Shown: positions 8,048 to 16,857 of the stretch, one piece after another
How positions within the stretch are numbered: position 1 is the first letter of the stretch
Layout: each line of letters begins with the position of its first letter
DNA from: Arthrobacter globiformis
GTDB lineage: Bacteria > Actinomycetota > Actinomycetes > Actinomycetales > Micrococcaceae
Reading direction: 5' to 3'
Assembly (NCBI RefSeq): GCF_003261175.1
Contig: NZ_QLNP01000062.1
Location: 308,150 to 372,149 of the forward strand
DNA: 64,000 nucleotides
The notes under the pieces: model-generated
Told to the model about the DNA's origin: nothing
The model's input: the letters and a program-made list of their open reading frames with translations, nothing else
Databases searched by the model: none
Made by a program: the position numbers and the translations under genes

Positions 8048-8760
8048 TGGGCCTTGGCGGGCGCCGTCTGGAGGTTTTTACCCTTCGCGGAGATGAGTTC
8101 GTAATGATCCCGGCTGATAAAGAAACCGACGCCGCCAGAGACGTTTCCGCAGGCCACCCCCGAGCGGTATGCGGAGCACCGCAAACCGTTCCGTTCGAGG
8201 TTGCCGCCGTCGGGCAGGACGCGAAGCTTGGAGACGGGCCCGTTGGCAGTGCCCTTGGGCCCGTACTCGGCCTCCATCTGCGTGACCCCCGCCCGGCATT
8301 CGCCGTACCGGGCCCGGCTGGGCGTCAGGAATGCCGCACCGCCCAGATAACCCAGTCCGGTTCCCGAGCAGTCGTCACCGACGTCCCGTGCTGCCGGCGC
8401 GGGGTACGCCGCGAGCTCGCAGTGTGCCACGGGCACGGTTGCCAGTTTTTGGTTGTCGCGATCGCTGAAGTTGTTGGTTTCGTACGGCAGGTTCAGATGC
8501 GGCCCGCGGGCTGAGGTCAGCGCGCACACCACGTTCCGGTCCGCAGTGACGAACGCCAGCGCGTCCTCCCCTGCCGCAAACCCCGCGGGGTCAGTGAGCG
8601 GAGCCTGCTTCAGCTGTTCGAGGGCCGGCAACGGTGGCGGCGGGGTGTACTCCGGATCCGCGACGGTTACGGAACAGCCCGCCAGGGTCACTGCGAACAG
8701 CGCCACCCAGAACAGCGGCGCCAGGGCTGCAGCCACGCCATCCAGGCGCCGCACCGGCAC
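8035..8760 (-). CDS. predicted secreted lipoprotein of unknown function
   Basis: A 241-residue protein with an N-terminal signal peptide (VRRLDGVAAALAPLFWVALF) ending in the lipobox LAGC, so probably lipid-anchored outside the membrane. The mature part is rich in conserved cysteines and resembles, by eye only, small extracellular domains such as DUF6636. The start is the GTG at 8760 or the GTG at 8754; both follow directly on the pcrA stop at 8763. The frame can be extended far upstream, but that part is the out-of-frame shadow of pcrA. No function is proposed. Confidence 0.7.
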   Translation of the reverse strand: MPVRRLDGVAAALAPLFWVALFAVTLAGCSVTVADPEYTPPPPLPALEQLKQAPLTDPAGFAAGEDALAFVTADRNVVCALTSARGPHLNLPYETNNFSDRDNQKLATVPVAHCELAAYPAPAARDVGDDCSGTGLGYLGGAAFLTPSRARYGECRAGVTQMEAEYGPKGTANGPVSKLRVLPDGGNLERNGLRCSAYRSGVACGNVSGGVGFFISRDHYELISAKGKNLQTAPAKAQKTP

Positions 8761-8762
8761 GC

Positions 8763-11306
8763 TCAGGCGTCGATCTTGGTCAGCGGCGCGTACCGCAGAA
8801 GCAGCCGCTTCTCGCCGATGTCGAACTTCACCTTCGCCACGGTCTTGTCCCCCGCACCTTCGACGGCGAGCACGGTGCCGTTGCCGAAGCTCGTGTGGTT
8901 GACCTTGTCCCCCACGCTGACCGCGATGACTTCCTTCTGCGGCTGCACGCGGTTTTTCGCGACGGCGGCCGGGACGTCGGCGTTGAAGCCCGCCGAGGAA
9001 TCGGCACGGGTGCCGCGGGCCGTTCCGGCGCCCCAAAAGGACCCGCCGTACCGGCTCGATCCGATGTCGGCGCCGCTCCCCCACCCGCCGGACTGCCGGC
9101 TGGTTCCCTCGCGCTTCCATTCGACGAGTTCGGAGGGGATTTCCTCCAGGAACTGGCTGGCCGGGTTGTACTGGCTTTGCCCCCACATGCTGCGGACCTC
9201 GGAACGGGTGACGTAGAGGCGCTTCCGGGCGCGCGTCAGCCCCACGTAGGCGAGCCGTCGTTCTTCCGCCAGTTCCTTCGGGTCAGTGGCGGAACGCTGG
9301 TGCGGGAAGAGCCCGTGCTCCATGCCGGTCAGGAACACCACGGGGAATTCGAGGCCCTTGGCCGTGTGGAGCGTCATGAGGGTGACCACGCCCAGCCGCT
9401 TGGCCTCCGCCACCGCGGCGTCGATGTCCGCGCCGGGCGCGTCCGGGATCTGGTCGGCGTCGGCCACCAGTGACACCTGCTCCAGGAAGGCGCCCAGGGA
9501 TCCTTCGGGATTGTCGCGCTCGTATTCACGGACGACGGCGACAAGCTCGGCGAGGTTTTCCACCCGGGATTCGTCCTGCGGGTCCGTGCTGGAGCGCAGC
9601 GTGGCGAGGTAGCCGGTCTGTTCCAGCACGGCCTCGAGTGCGGCGGCGGCGCCGGAGCCCGCGGCGACCTCGGCGAGGTCGTCCAGGAGCTTCACGAAGC
9701 CAAGCACCGCGTTGACCGAGCGGGTGGCCATGCCGGGCGCCTGGTCGGCGCGGCGGGCGGCGGCGATGAAGGACGTGCGTTCCCGCTCGGCGAGGGCCGC
9801 GACGGCACCCTCGGCCCGGTCCCCGATGCCGCGCTTTGGTTCGTTGAGGACGCGGCGGAGGTTGACGTCGTCGTCCGGGTTGACCAGAACCCGGAGGTAC
9901 GCCAGCGCGTCCTTGATTTCCTTGCGTTCGTAGAACCTGGTGCCGCCCACCACTTTGTACGGCAGGCCGACGCGCACCAGGACGTCCTCGATGGAACGGG
10001 ACTGGGCGTTGGTGCGGTAGAAGATGGCGACGTCGCCGGGCCGGAGGTTGTCCTCGTCCTGGAGCCGGTCGATTTCCTTGGCGATGAACTGTGCTTCGTC
10101 GTGCTCGTTCTCGCCCACGTAGCCGATGATCTTGTGGCCCTCGCCCTCCGCGGTCCAGAGCCGTTTCTCGGGGCGGTTGGGGTTCCGGGAGATGACGGAG
10201 TTGGCCGCGCTCAGGATGTTCTGGGTGGAGCGGTAGTTCTGCTCCAGCTTGATGGTGCGGGCGTCGGGGTAGTCCTTCTCGAACTCCACGATGTTCCGGA
10301 TGTCAGCGCCGCGGAACGCGTAGATGGACTGGTCGGAGTCGCCGACGACGGTCAGTTCGGCCGAGCCCGGGCCCTCGCCGACGATTTCCCGCACCAGGGC
10401 GTACTGCGCGTGGTTGGTGTCCTGGTATTCGTCCACCAGGACGTGCCGGAACCGGCGACGGTAGGAATCTGCGAGCGCCGGGAACGCCCGGAACATGTAG
10501 ACCGTCTGCGCGATGAGGTCGTCGAAGTCCATGGCGTTGGCCTGGCGCAGCCGCTGGGTGTAGCCCTTGAAGACCTCTGCCACGGCGCTCTCGAACGGGT
10601 CACTGTGGTTCGCGGCGGACGCGAACGAGTCGTCGTCAATCAGTTCGTTCTTGAGCGCGGAGATCTTGTGCTGGATGGCCTTGGGCGCGAACTTCTTGGG
10701 GTCCAGGTCCAAGTTCTTGGCCACCAGCGTGATCAGCCGCAGGGAGTCGGCGGAGTCGTAGATGGAGAAGTTGGAGTTCAGGCCCACGTTGGCGGCCTCG
10801 CGCCGCAGGATCCGGACACAGGACGAGTGGAACGTGGAGATCCACATGGCCTTGGCCCTGCTGCCCACGAGGGCCTCGATGCGTTCACGCATTTCCGCGG
10901 CGGCCTTGTTGGTGAACGTGATGGCCAGGATCTCGCCGTGGTGGGCACGCTTGGTGGCAATCAGGTACGCGATCCGGTTACTGAGGACGCGCGTTTTTCC
11001 GGAGCCGGCTCCGGCCACGATCAGCAGTGCGCTGCCGGAGTGCTTGACCGCTTCCTCCTGCTGCGGATTCAGGCCTGCCAGCAGCGCGCCGGCGTCCGGG
11101 AGATGGTGCCGGGCCTGCTCCTCCACAGGGCCTCCCTGTGCCTTGCCGGCCGCGGGGCCAGCTGCCGGGCGGCCGGCGGGTTCGGCCGGGCCGCCGCCGA
11201 ACGCGGGCGTCATCAGCCCGCTTTCGGGGCGCGACTTGGTGATGGCGCCGGCATGGGAACCAGCCTTGAAGGGACCGTCAGCGTAGGGGTCAAACAACAT
11301 ATCCAT
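8763..11306 (-). CDS. pcrA: ATP-dependent DNA helicase PcrA/UvrD family
   Basis: Superfamily 1A 3'-5' DNA helicase (847 residues) acting in nucleotide excision repair and fork clearing. Walker A AGAGSGKT lies at residues 98-105, motif Ia ITFTNKAAAEM follows, Walker B DEYQDTNHAQY near 292, then GDSDQSIYAFRGAD and the C-terminal LMTLHTAKGLEFPVVF. An about 80-residue Gly/Pro/Ala-rich tail precedes the helicase core, as in other actinobacterial homologues. ATG at 11306 is chosen; the longer frame up to 11555 is arginine- and alanine-rich and overlaps the next gene. The C-terminal domain (VGDKVNHTSFGNGTVLAVEG) is the tudor-like RNA-polymerase-binding domain of PcrA. Confidence 0.95.
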   Translation of the reverse strand: MDMLFDPYADGPFKAGSHAGAITKSRPESGLMTPAFGGGPAEPAGRPAAGPAAGKAQGGPVEEQARHHLPDAGALLAGLNPQQEEAVKHSGSALLIVAGAGSGKTRVLSNRIAYLIATKRAHHGEILAITFTNKAAAEMRERIEALVGSRAKAMWISTFHSSCVRILRREAANVGLNSNFSIYDSADSLRLITLVAKNLDLDPKKFAPKAIQHKISALKNELIDDDSFASAANHSDPFESAVAEVFKGYTQRLRQANAMDFDDLIAQTVYMFRAFPALADSYRRRFRHVLVDEYQDTNHAQYALVREIVGEGPGSAELTVVGDSDQSIYAFRGADIRNIVEFEKDYPDARTIKLEQNYRSTQNILSAANSVISRNPNRPEKRLWTAEGEGHKIIGYVGENEHDEAQFIAKEIDRLQDEDNLRPGDVAIFYRTNAQSRSIEDVLVRVGLPYKVVGGTRFYERKEIKDALAYLRVLVNPDDDVNLRRVLNEPKRGIGDRAEGAVAALAERERTSFIAAARRADQAPGMATRSVNAVLGFVKLLDDLAEVAAGSGAAAALEAVLEQTGYLATLRSSTDPQDESRVENLAELVAVVREYERDNPEGSLGAFLEQVSLVADADQIPDAPGADIDAAVAEAKRLGVVTLMTLHTAKGLEFPVVFLTGMEHGLFPHQRSATDPKELAEERRLAYVGLTRARKRLYVTRSEVRSMWGQSQYNPASQFLEEIPSELVEWKREGTSRQSGGWGSGADIGSSRYGGSFWGAGTARGTRADSSAGFNADVPAAVAKNRVQPQKEVIAVSVGDKVNHTSFGNGTVLAVEGAGDKTVAKVKFDIGEKRLLLRYAPLTKIDA

Positions 11307-11404
11307 GGTGACTACAAGTCTAGGCGGTGGGACTGACACCGGGTTGCGCCCTGTGGACAACCCGGGCGCAAGGCCCCGCGGCGGGGACGAAACCGCCACG
11401 AGAT

Positions 11405-12253
11405 CTAGTCGACAGAGCCTGACTCCAGCGCGGCGCGCAACTGGTGCACCGCCGTCGTTCCTCCCGCCATGAACCATTCCAGGCCGTTGACGTGAACGAT
11501 GCCGGCGACGCCGCCGGCGGCCGTCACGATCGCCTTTCCGGGCAGCCAGTCCCATTCGGGGCAGCTGTGCTGGAACCAGCAGCCAAGCTGCCCGTCAGCG
11601 ACGCGCCCCAGGTCGCAGGAGCCGGACCCGAGCATACGCAGCGTTGCGGCCGACGTCGCGGCGGCGTGCCACGGCATGGCGCACATCGGATCGGCGAGCC
11701 ACCGCGGGTGGATGTAGGTGCCGGCGCCAAGGTGGGAGAGGTCGGCGGCGTTGCGGTTGGTTCCGTCCTCCTTGAAGGTGGTGACGGGTTCGCCGTTGAG
11801 GGTGGTGGCGTGTTGCTTGCCGCCGATCCAGAGCTTGTCCTCCTCGGGCTGGAAGATGGCTCCGAGCAGCACATCCGATTCGTCTTTGAGGGCGATGGCT
11901 GAGCACCAGTAGGTGGAGCCCTGCAGGAAGTTGTAGGTGCCGTCCACCGGGTCGATGACCCAGGTCCGCCCGCTGCTGCCGCGCACCGCGGCGCCTTCTT
12001 CGCCGAGGACGCCGTCGTCCGGGCGGCAGCGTTGGAGCTGCTCCAGCACATAGGCTTCGGCCGCGTGGTCCGCGGCTGTGACGACGTCGGAGATGGACGT
12101 CTTGCGCTGGGCGTCGAGGCCGCCCTGCCGCATCAGCAGCGCCAGCTGCCCGGCCTCGCGGACCAGTTCTGCCGCCAGTTCATAGTCGTCGAGCTCGGGG
12201 CTCAGGTTGGTCGCGCTGTGTTTGCCCAGTTTGTGTCTGCCCAGTTCCGTCAC
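11405..12253 (-). CDS. inositol-monophosphatase-family phosphatase
   Basis: A 282-residue Mg-dependent phosphatase of the IMPase superfamily. The metal-binding motifs are GEEGAAV, DPVDGTYNF near residue 100, and a late EWDWLPGKAIVTAAGG. In actinobacteria such proteins serve as inositol-phosphate or histidinol-phosphate (HisN) phosphatases; the sequence does not settle which. The start is GTG at 12253 (MTELGRHKLGKH); the frame extends upstream only through the 15-bp tandem repeats, which would encode an AAVPA repeat. The divergent membrane-protein gene starts 135 bp away. Confidence 0.88.
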   Translation of the reverse strand: MTELGRHKLGKHSATNLSPELDDYELAAELVREAGQLALLMRQGGLDAQRKTSISDVVTAADHAAEAYVLEQLQRCRPDDGVLGEEGAAVRGSSGRTWVIDPVDGTYNFLQGSTYWCSAIALKDESDVLLGAIFQPEEDKLWIGGKQHATTLNGEPVTTFKEDGTNRNAADLSHLGAGTYIHPRWLADPMCAMPWHAAATSAATLRMLGSGSCDLGRVADGQLGCWFQHSCPEWDWLPGKAIVTAAGGVAGIVHVNGLEWFMAGGTTAVHQLRAALESGSVD

Positions 12254-12285
12254 GGTTCCCACCCTATCGGCGCCGGGCGTGCCCT

Positions 12286-12360
12286 GCACAGCAGCAGCGG
12301 GCACAGCAGCAGCGGGCACAGCAGCAGCGGGCACAGCAGCAGCGGGCACAGCAGCAGAGG
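12286..12360. repeat. 15-bp minisatellite, five copies
   Basis: Five head-to-tail copies of GCACAGCAGCAGCGG at 12286-12300, 12301-12315, 12316-12330, 12331-12345 and 12346-12360; the first four are identical and the fifth has one change (AGG for CGG). The array fills most of the 134-bp gap between two divergent genes, so it must overlap or adjoin both promoters. No spacers are present. Confidence 0.97.
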
Positions 12361-12375
12361 CGGACAACGGCGGGC

Positions 12376-12381
12376 GATAAT
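12376..12381 (+). promoter_or_regulatory. -10-like hexamer 6 bp before an ATG
   Basis: GATAAT matches 5 of 6 bases of TATAAT and ends 6 bp before the ATG at 12388. Transcription from it would begin at or next to the start codon, giving a leaderless mRNA, which is common in actinobacteria. No good -35 is visible, and the -35 position falls inside the minisatellite. Confidence 0.4.
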
Positions 12382-12387
12382 GGACGC

Positions 12388-13032
12388 ATGGCCAAGACAC
12401 CTGCACAGCGGATCAAGAAGCACGGCGCGAAGGCCGCAGTACCCCAGCACCACCTGCCGCCGGTTATCAACCCCGGCACCGACCGTTCTCCGGCGAAGGC
12501 GCAAAACAACGCCAACCTGATCGTCATCGCCGGCGTGGTGGCCAGCCTGTTCCTGTTCTGGTACGTCCACCTGCTCACGCTGAACCAGCTCACCCAGCTG
12601 TCCGGCGGGCTGGCCATGCCCGATTCCCTGATCGGCGGCTTCGACACCGGCTACGCCGAGCAGCTGCGCCGCGCTTTGGACGGGGACGCGCGCGGTCAGC
12701 TCAACTACGTCCACAAGACGGCGGGCACCCTGTTTCCGCTGATCTTCGCCTTCACCTGGCTGCTTCTGATCGGCACCAACGTGGCAAAAAAGGCGCTGCG
12801 CTGGGCGCTCTGGGCACTGCCGCTGCTGTTCGTGGTGGTCCGGCTGTGGGGCAACGTCACCATTGACTCCATGATCGGGGCGGTAAACCTCGACGCCGGC
12901 CAGGTAGCCTTGGCGTCGGGCCTCACCGCGGCCGGCTGGGTACTGTTCGTGGCCAGCCTTCTCGCCGGCGGCGCCGCCGTGTTCCTGGGGCGCCGGCCCT
13001 CGAAGGAAGCCGCCGGTCCTCCGGCCGTCTAG
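12388..13032 (+). CDS. four-helix membrane protein, function unknown
   Basis: A 214-residue protein with a basic N-terminus (AKTPAQRIKKHGAKA) and about four hydrophobic helices: residues about 46-66 (IVIAGVVASLFLFWYVHLL), 108-128 (FPLIFAFTWLLLIGTN), 132-152 (ALWALPLLFVVVRLWG) and 175-200. No catalytic motif is recognised and no family name is assigned. The start ATG at 12388 lacks a clear ribosome binding site but has a -10-like box just upstream, suggesting a leaderless transcript. It converges with the DUF998 gene. Confidence 0.75.
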   Translation: MAKTPAQRIKKHGAKAAVPQHHLPPVINPGTDRSPAKAQNNANLIVIAGVVASLFLFWYVHLLTLNQLTQLSGGLAMPDSLIGGFDTGYAEQLRRALDGDARGQLNYVHKTAGTLFPLIFAFTWLLLIGTNVAKKALRWALWALPLLFVVVRLWGNVTIDSMIGAVNLDAGQVALASGLTAAGWVLFVASLLAGGAAVFLGRRPSKEAAGPPAV

Positions 13033-13055
13033 GCGCTCGGGCGGCCCAAGGGAGC

Positions 13056-13838
13056 CTAGGCGTTCCGGGCCGCTTGCGCCCGGGCGAAGGCCTTGCGCAC
13101 CTGCCGTTCCTGCCGGACGCGCTGGGCGATGACCAGGCCGGCGGCCGCGAGGCCAATCGTGATGGGGTAGCCCATCAGCCGTTCCAGGGTTCCGGGCTCG
13201 GGAACGTCCAGGCCGGTGACGCCCGCCGTGACGAGGGCGGCCGCGGACACTCCGCCGGCGGCCAGAATGAACCAGCCCAGCGGCGTTTGCCGGAGCCACA
13301 GGGCGCCGAGCAGCAGCAGCGCCAGGGAGCCAGCGATGAAGTACATGACGGCGCCTGCGTAGTGCCAGCCGGACTCCAGGTCCTCAGGGACCAGCCCCAC
13401 GACGATCGTGCCGGCGCCTGCGGTCCCGGTCAGGATCCGCGCCGCCACGGCCGAGTACCACGGCACCTCCCCGGAATGGCTGGCCATGACCTGAACGCGG
13501 GCCCGGGCGGCCACCCGCAGCAGTGCCGAGCTGAGAAGCAGCGCGCCAAGCAGCATCCCCAGCCCCTGAACCACGAAGGAGGCGTTCATCAGCACGTGCA
13601 GCGGCGAACAGATGCTGCGGCCGCCGTAGAGCCCGCAGGTGACGGCACCGAGGTCGCTGATGAGACCGGTCCGCCTGCTGTAGGGCTCGGGTCCGGCCCA
13701 GGCGCCGATGACCGCGGCCTCCGCCATGAAATATTGGACGACGCTGAGCACCGCCCACGCCCCGATGTATTGCCGCGTGGAGGCGGTGTCTGGCAGGAAC
13801 GTTGCCCGGGCGGTGGGGACTTCAGCTGCGGCGGCCAT
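13056..13838 (-). CDS. DUF998 family membrane protein
   Basis: A 260-residue integral membrane protein with about six helices. The pattern YSRRTGLISDLGAVTCG near the N-terminus, followed by SPLHVLMNASFVVQGLGML, matches the DUF998 family, whose function is unknown. It starts at an ATG at 13838, about 85 bp upstream of the tRNA-Arg gene on the other strand, and its stop is 24 bp from that of the convergent membrane-protein gene. Confidence 0.8.
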   Translation of the reverse strand: MAAAAEVPTARATFLPDTASTRQYIGAWAVLSVVQYFMAEAAVIGAWAGPEPYSRRTGLISDLGAVTCGLYGGRSICSPLHVLMNASFVVQGLGMLLGALLLSSALLRVAARARVQVMASHSGEVPWYSAVAARILTGTAGAGTIVVGLVPEDLESGWHYAGAVMYFIAGSLALLLLGALWLRQTPLGWFILAAGGVSAAALVTAGVTGLDVPEPGTLERLMGYPITIGLAAAGLVIAQRVRQERQVRKAFARAQAARNA

Positions 13839-13924
13839 GCCAAGAGCGTAGTACGCGCGCTCACCTTGTATGCTTGTAAGCGTGCCCGAACGGGCCGGTC
13901 AAAAACCGGCCGCGGCGGGCACCC

Positions 13925-13997
13925 GCCCTCGTAGCTCAGTGGATAGAGCACGGCTCTCCTAAAGCCGGTGTCGTTGGTTCGATTCCAATCGAGGGCA
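13925..13997 (+). tRNA. tRNA-Arg (anticodon CCU)
   Basis: A 73-nt cloverleaf: acceptor GCCCTCG (13925-13931) pairs with CGAGGGC (13990-13996), discriminator A at 13997. The anticodon stem CGGCT/AGCCG encloses loop CTCCTAA with anticodon CCT at 13958-13960, reading AGG codons. GTTCGATTC forms the T loop. CCA is not encoded. The next coding frame begins within a few bases, so the tRNA may be cotranscribed with it. No integrase or att duplication is seen nearby. Confidence 0.96.
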
Positions 13998-13998
13998 C

Positions 13999-14535
13999 TT
14001 GAATCTGCAGCACCCGTCCGGGCTCCGCGACTATTTGCTGGGCAAAATGCCAGCTGACCCCTCATCCCCCGACCTCCCGCCGGCAGGCCGGTGGGCCGTG
14101 GAGCGGACCATGCTGGACCGGGCCGCGGGCACCCGCGGCACCTTTACCGGCGTCGTGATCTTTTCCCCCGACGGCGACGGCGGGCTCCGCTTCCACGAGG
14201 AGGGGACCGTGGTCTGGCCTGCTGCCGACGGCGGCACCTTCACCGGGCCGGCCACCCGCGATTACCTGCTCAGGCCCGCGGACACGCCAGACGCTCTGGA
14301 CATGCTGTTTCCCGACGGCCGGCCGTTCCACCGGATGAGCTTCTCCCCGGAGGCCAGCCAGGACCGGCACTGGTGCGATCCTGACACTTACCGCGTCACG
14401 TACGTCCGTCATGGCGAGGACCGGTTCAGTTACGTCTGGGATGTGACTGGCCCGCGCAAGGACCTGCTGCTGGAGTCCGTGCTGCGCCGGCTGCCGGCAA
14501 CGGTGGCAGCGGACGGGCTAGGCTCGAAACCGTGA
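13999..14535 (+). CDS. DUF6314 family protein
   Basis: Up to 178 residues. The pattern WAVERTMLDR, then GTFTGVVIFSP, RFHEEGTVVW, ATRDYLLRP, FPDGRPFHRM, CDPDTYRVTY and a final GPRKDLL fits DUF6314, a small protein of unknown function. The start is unsure: a TTG at 13999 lies right after the tRNA and keeps a family-like GLRDYLLGK segment; the ATG at 14047 gives 162 residues. The stop overlaps the Nudix gene start (GTGA), so the two are coupled. Confidence 0.75.
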   Translation: MNLQHPSGLRDYLLGKMPADPSSPDLPPAGRWAVERTMLDRAAGTRGTFTGVVIFSPDGDGGLRFHEEGTVVWPAADGGTFTGPATRDYLLRPADTPDALDMLFPDGRPFHRMSFSPEASQDRHWCDPDTYRVTYVRHGEDRFSYVWDVTGPRKDLLLESVLRRLPATVAADGLGSKP

Positions 14536-14942
14536 ATCCGCGCATCATCGTTTCCGCCGTGTGTGTCTACGACGCCGCGGGCCGACTCCTGACCGTGCGC
14601 AAGCGCGGCACGGACAAGTTCATGCACCCCGGCGGCAAGCCCGAACCCGGCGAGACCGCGGTGCAGGCCGCAGCCCGGGAGCTGCAAGAAGAAGTCGGCA
14701 TCATTGTCGATCCCCGCGAACTGACCCTGATGGGCGTGTGGCTGGCCGATGCCGCCAACGAGGCAGCCACGGAGATCGAAGCCACCGTCTTCACGGCGCC
14801 GGGCACCTGGGTGGCCCACCCCTCCGCTGAGATCGCCGAGATCCGGTGGCTGGACCTCGCGGCGGAGTGGCCCGGCGACCTCGCACCCCTGCTCAAGGAC
14901 CACATACTGCCGGCGCTGGCGGAAGCCGGCCCCTCGGACTGA
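14532..14942 (+). CDS. Nudix hydrolase
   Basis: A 136-residue Nudix-fold pyrophosphohydrolase. The Nudix box G-x5-E-x7-REL-x-EE-x-G is complete, beginning at GGKPEPGETAVQAAARELQE and ending EVGI, at about residues 34-56. The GTG start at 14532 overlaps the DUF6314 stop. Substrates of such short Nudix proteins range from 8-oxo-dGTP to NADH and cannot be told from sequence. It is convergent with the ABC exporter gene, which ends 1 bp away. Confidence 0.92.
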   Translation: MNPRIIVSAVCVYDAAGRLLTVRKRGTDKFMHPGGKPEPGETAVQAAARELQEEVGIIVDPRELTLMGVWLADAANEAATEIEATVFTAPGTWVAHPSAEIAEIRWLDLAAEWPGDLAPLLKDHILPALAEAGPSD

Positions 14943-14943
14943 C

Positions 14944-16857
14944 TCAGTACTTCGGAACCGCATCCTCCGCCACGGCCGTGGCCTCGGCGAACTGGGTCCG
15001 GTACAGCTCGGCGTAGCGCCCGTCCGCGGCCAGCAGCTCGGTGTGGGTTCCGCGTTCCACAATGTGGCCGTCCTCCACCACCAGGATGGCGTCAGCCGCG
15101 CGGATCGTCGAGAGCCGGTGGGCAATGACGACGGCGGTGCGGCCTTCCAGCGCCGCGCCCAGCGCCGCCTGCACGGCGGCTTCGTTCGTGGAGTCCAGCG
15201 CCGCGGTGGCTTCGTCGAGGATGACCACCCGGGGCTGGGCGATCAGCAGCCGGGCGATCGTGAGCCGCTGCCGTTCCCCGCCGGAGAGCCGGTAGCCGCG
15301 CTCCCCCACCACGGTTTCCAGGCCGTCGGGAAGGGAACGGATCATGGCTTCGAGCCGGGCCTGGCGCAGCACCGCCCACATGTCCTCGTCGGTGGCTTCC
15401 GGGCGGGCCAGCCTGAGGTTGGAGGCGATGGTTTCGTGGAACAGGTGCCCGTCCTGGGTGACCATGCCCAGGGTGGCGCGGATGGAATCGAAGGTCAGGT
15501 CGCGCACGTCCAGGCCGGAGGCCGGGCCGGTGCCGCCGAGGCGCACGGCGCCGGAGTCGACGTCGTACAGGCGGGACAGCAGCTGGGCCACTGTGGACTT
15601 GCCGGCGCCGGAGGACCCCACGAGCGCAACTGTCTGCCCGGGTTCCACCCGGAAGCTGATGCCGTGCAGCACTTCCTCGCCGCCGCGGGTGTCCAGCGTG
15701 GACACCTCCTCCAGCGAGGCCAGCGAGACCTTGTCCGCGGAGGGGTAGGAGAAGCGCACGTCGTCGAACTCCACGGCCACGGGGCCAGGCGGGACTGCCA
15801 GCGCACCCGGCTTTTCCTGGATGAGGGGCTCGAGGTCCAGGATTTCGAAGACCCGTTCAAAGCTGACCAGGGCACTCATGATCTCCACGCGGGCGTTGGA
15901 CAGCGCGGTGAGCGGCGCATAGAGGCGGGTGAGCAGCAGCGCCAGCACCACGACGTCGCCCGGCGCGAGCTGGCCGCCGATCGCGAGCCAGCCGCCCAGG
16001 CCGTAGACCAGGGCCAGGGCCAGCGCGGAGACGAGCGTCAGCGCGGTCACGAACGTGAACTGAAGCATGGCGGTCCGCACGCCGATGTCGCGGACCCGGC
16101 CGGCGCGAAGCGCGAACTCACGGGATTCCTCATCGGGCCGGCCAAAGAGCTTAACCAGGGTGGCGCCGGGGGCGGAGAAGCGCTCGGTCATCTGGGTGCC
16201 CATAGCGGCGTTGTGCTCGGCCGCCTCGCGCCGTAGGTCCGCCAGCCGGGACCCCATCCGCCGGGCGGGGATGAGGAAGATCGGCAGCAGGATCATGGCC
16301 AGCACGGTGACCAGCCAGGAGGTATTGAGCATCACCACGAGGGTGAGGATGAGGGCCACCACGTTGCTGACCACGCCGGACAGGGTTCCGGCGAACGCGG
16401 ACTGCGCGCCGATGACGTCGTTGTTCAGGCGGCTGACCAGCGCGCCGGTGCGGGTCCTGGTGAAGAACGCGATGGGCATTCTCTGGACGTGGTCGAACAC
16501 CTTGGTGCGGAGGTCCACGATGACGCCCTCGCCGATGGTGGAGGACAGCCAGCGGCTCACCATGCCCAGGGCTGCCTCAGCCACCGCCACACCGGCGATG
16601 AGGGCCGCCAGTCGGATCACCTCGCCGGCATCGGCGCGGGCAACAATCGTGTTCACCACCTGGCCGGCGAGGACCGGGGTGGCAACGGCCAGGAAGGCCA
16701 TGGCGACGGAGACGGCCACGAACGCGATCAGCCGTCCCCGGTGCGGCCGGGCGAAGCCCATGACGCGCTTCAGGGTCTCCTTGGAGAACGGCCGGGACCC
16801 GCTTTTGGCACGGGTGATGTTGTATAGCGAGCGCCAGGCGACGCCGTCCATGCTCAT
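14944..16857 (-). CDS. ABC-type exporter, fused permease and ATPase (MdlB/MsbA-like)
   Basis: A 637-residue half-transporter: an N-terminal six-helix domain and a C-terminal nucleotide-binding domain with Walker A GSSGAGKST near 414, signature LSGGERQR near 526, Walker B VVILDEATAAL near 545 and the H-loop AHRLST. Such proteins form dimers exporting lipids, peptides or drugs. It starts with ATG at 16857, overlapping the ABC-F stop by ATGA, so the exporter is translated with the ABC-F protein. Substrate unknown. Confidence 0.92.
   Translation of the reverse strand: MSMDGVAWRSLYNITRAKSGSRPFSKETLKRVMGFARPHRGRLIAFVAVSVAMAFLAVATPVLAGQVVNTIVARADAGEVIRLAALIAGVAVAEAALGMVSRWLSSTIGEGVIVDLRTKVFDHVQRMPIAFFTRTRTGALVSRLNNDVIGAQSAFAGTLSGVVSNVVALILTLVVMLNTSWLVTVLAMILLPIFLIPARRMGSRLADLRREAAEHNAAMGTQMTERFSAPGATLVKLFGRPDEESREFALRAGRVRDIGVRTAMLQFTFVTALTLVSALALALVYGLGGWLAIGGQLAPGDVVVLALLLTRLYAPLTALSNARVEIMSALVSFERVFEILDLEPLIQEKPGALAVPPGPVAVEFDDVRFSYPSADKVSLASLEEVSTLDTRGGEEVLHGISFRVEPGQTVALVGSSGAGKSTVAQLLSRLYDVDSGAVRLGGTGPASGLDVRDLTFDSIRATLGMVTQDGHLFHETIASNLRLARPEATDEDMWAVLRQARLEAMIRSLPDGLETVVGERGYRLSGGERQRLTIARLLIAQPRVVILDEATAALDSTNEAAVQAALGAALEGRTAVVIAHRLSTIRAADAILVVEDGHIVERGTHTELLAADGRYAELYRTQFAEATAVAEDAVPKY

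Noticed and set aside
12286-12360. Possible CRISPR array
   Set aside because: The 15-bp units are contiguous without spacers and no cas genes are nearby.
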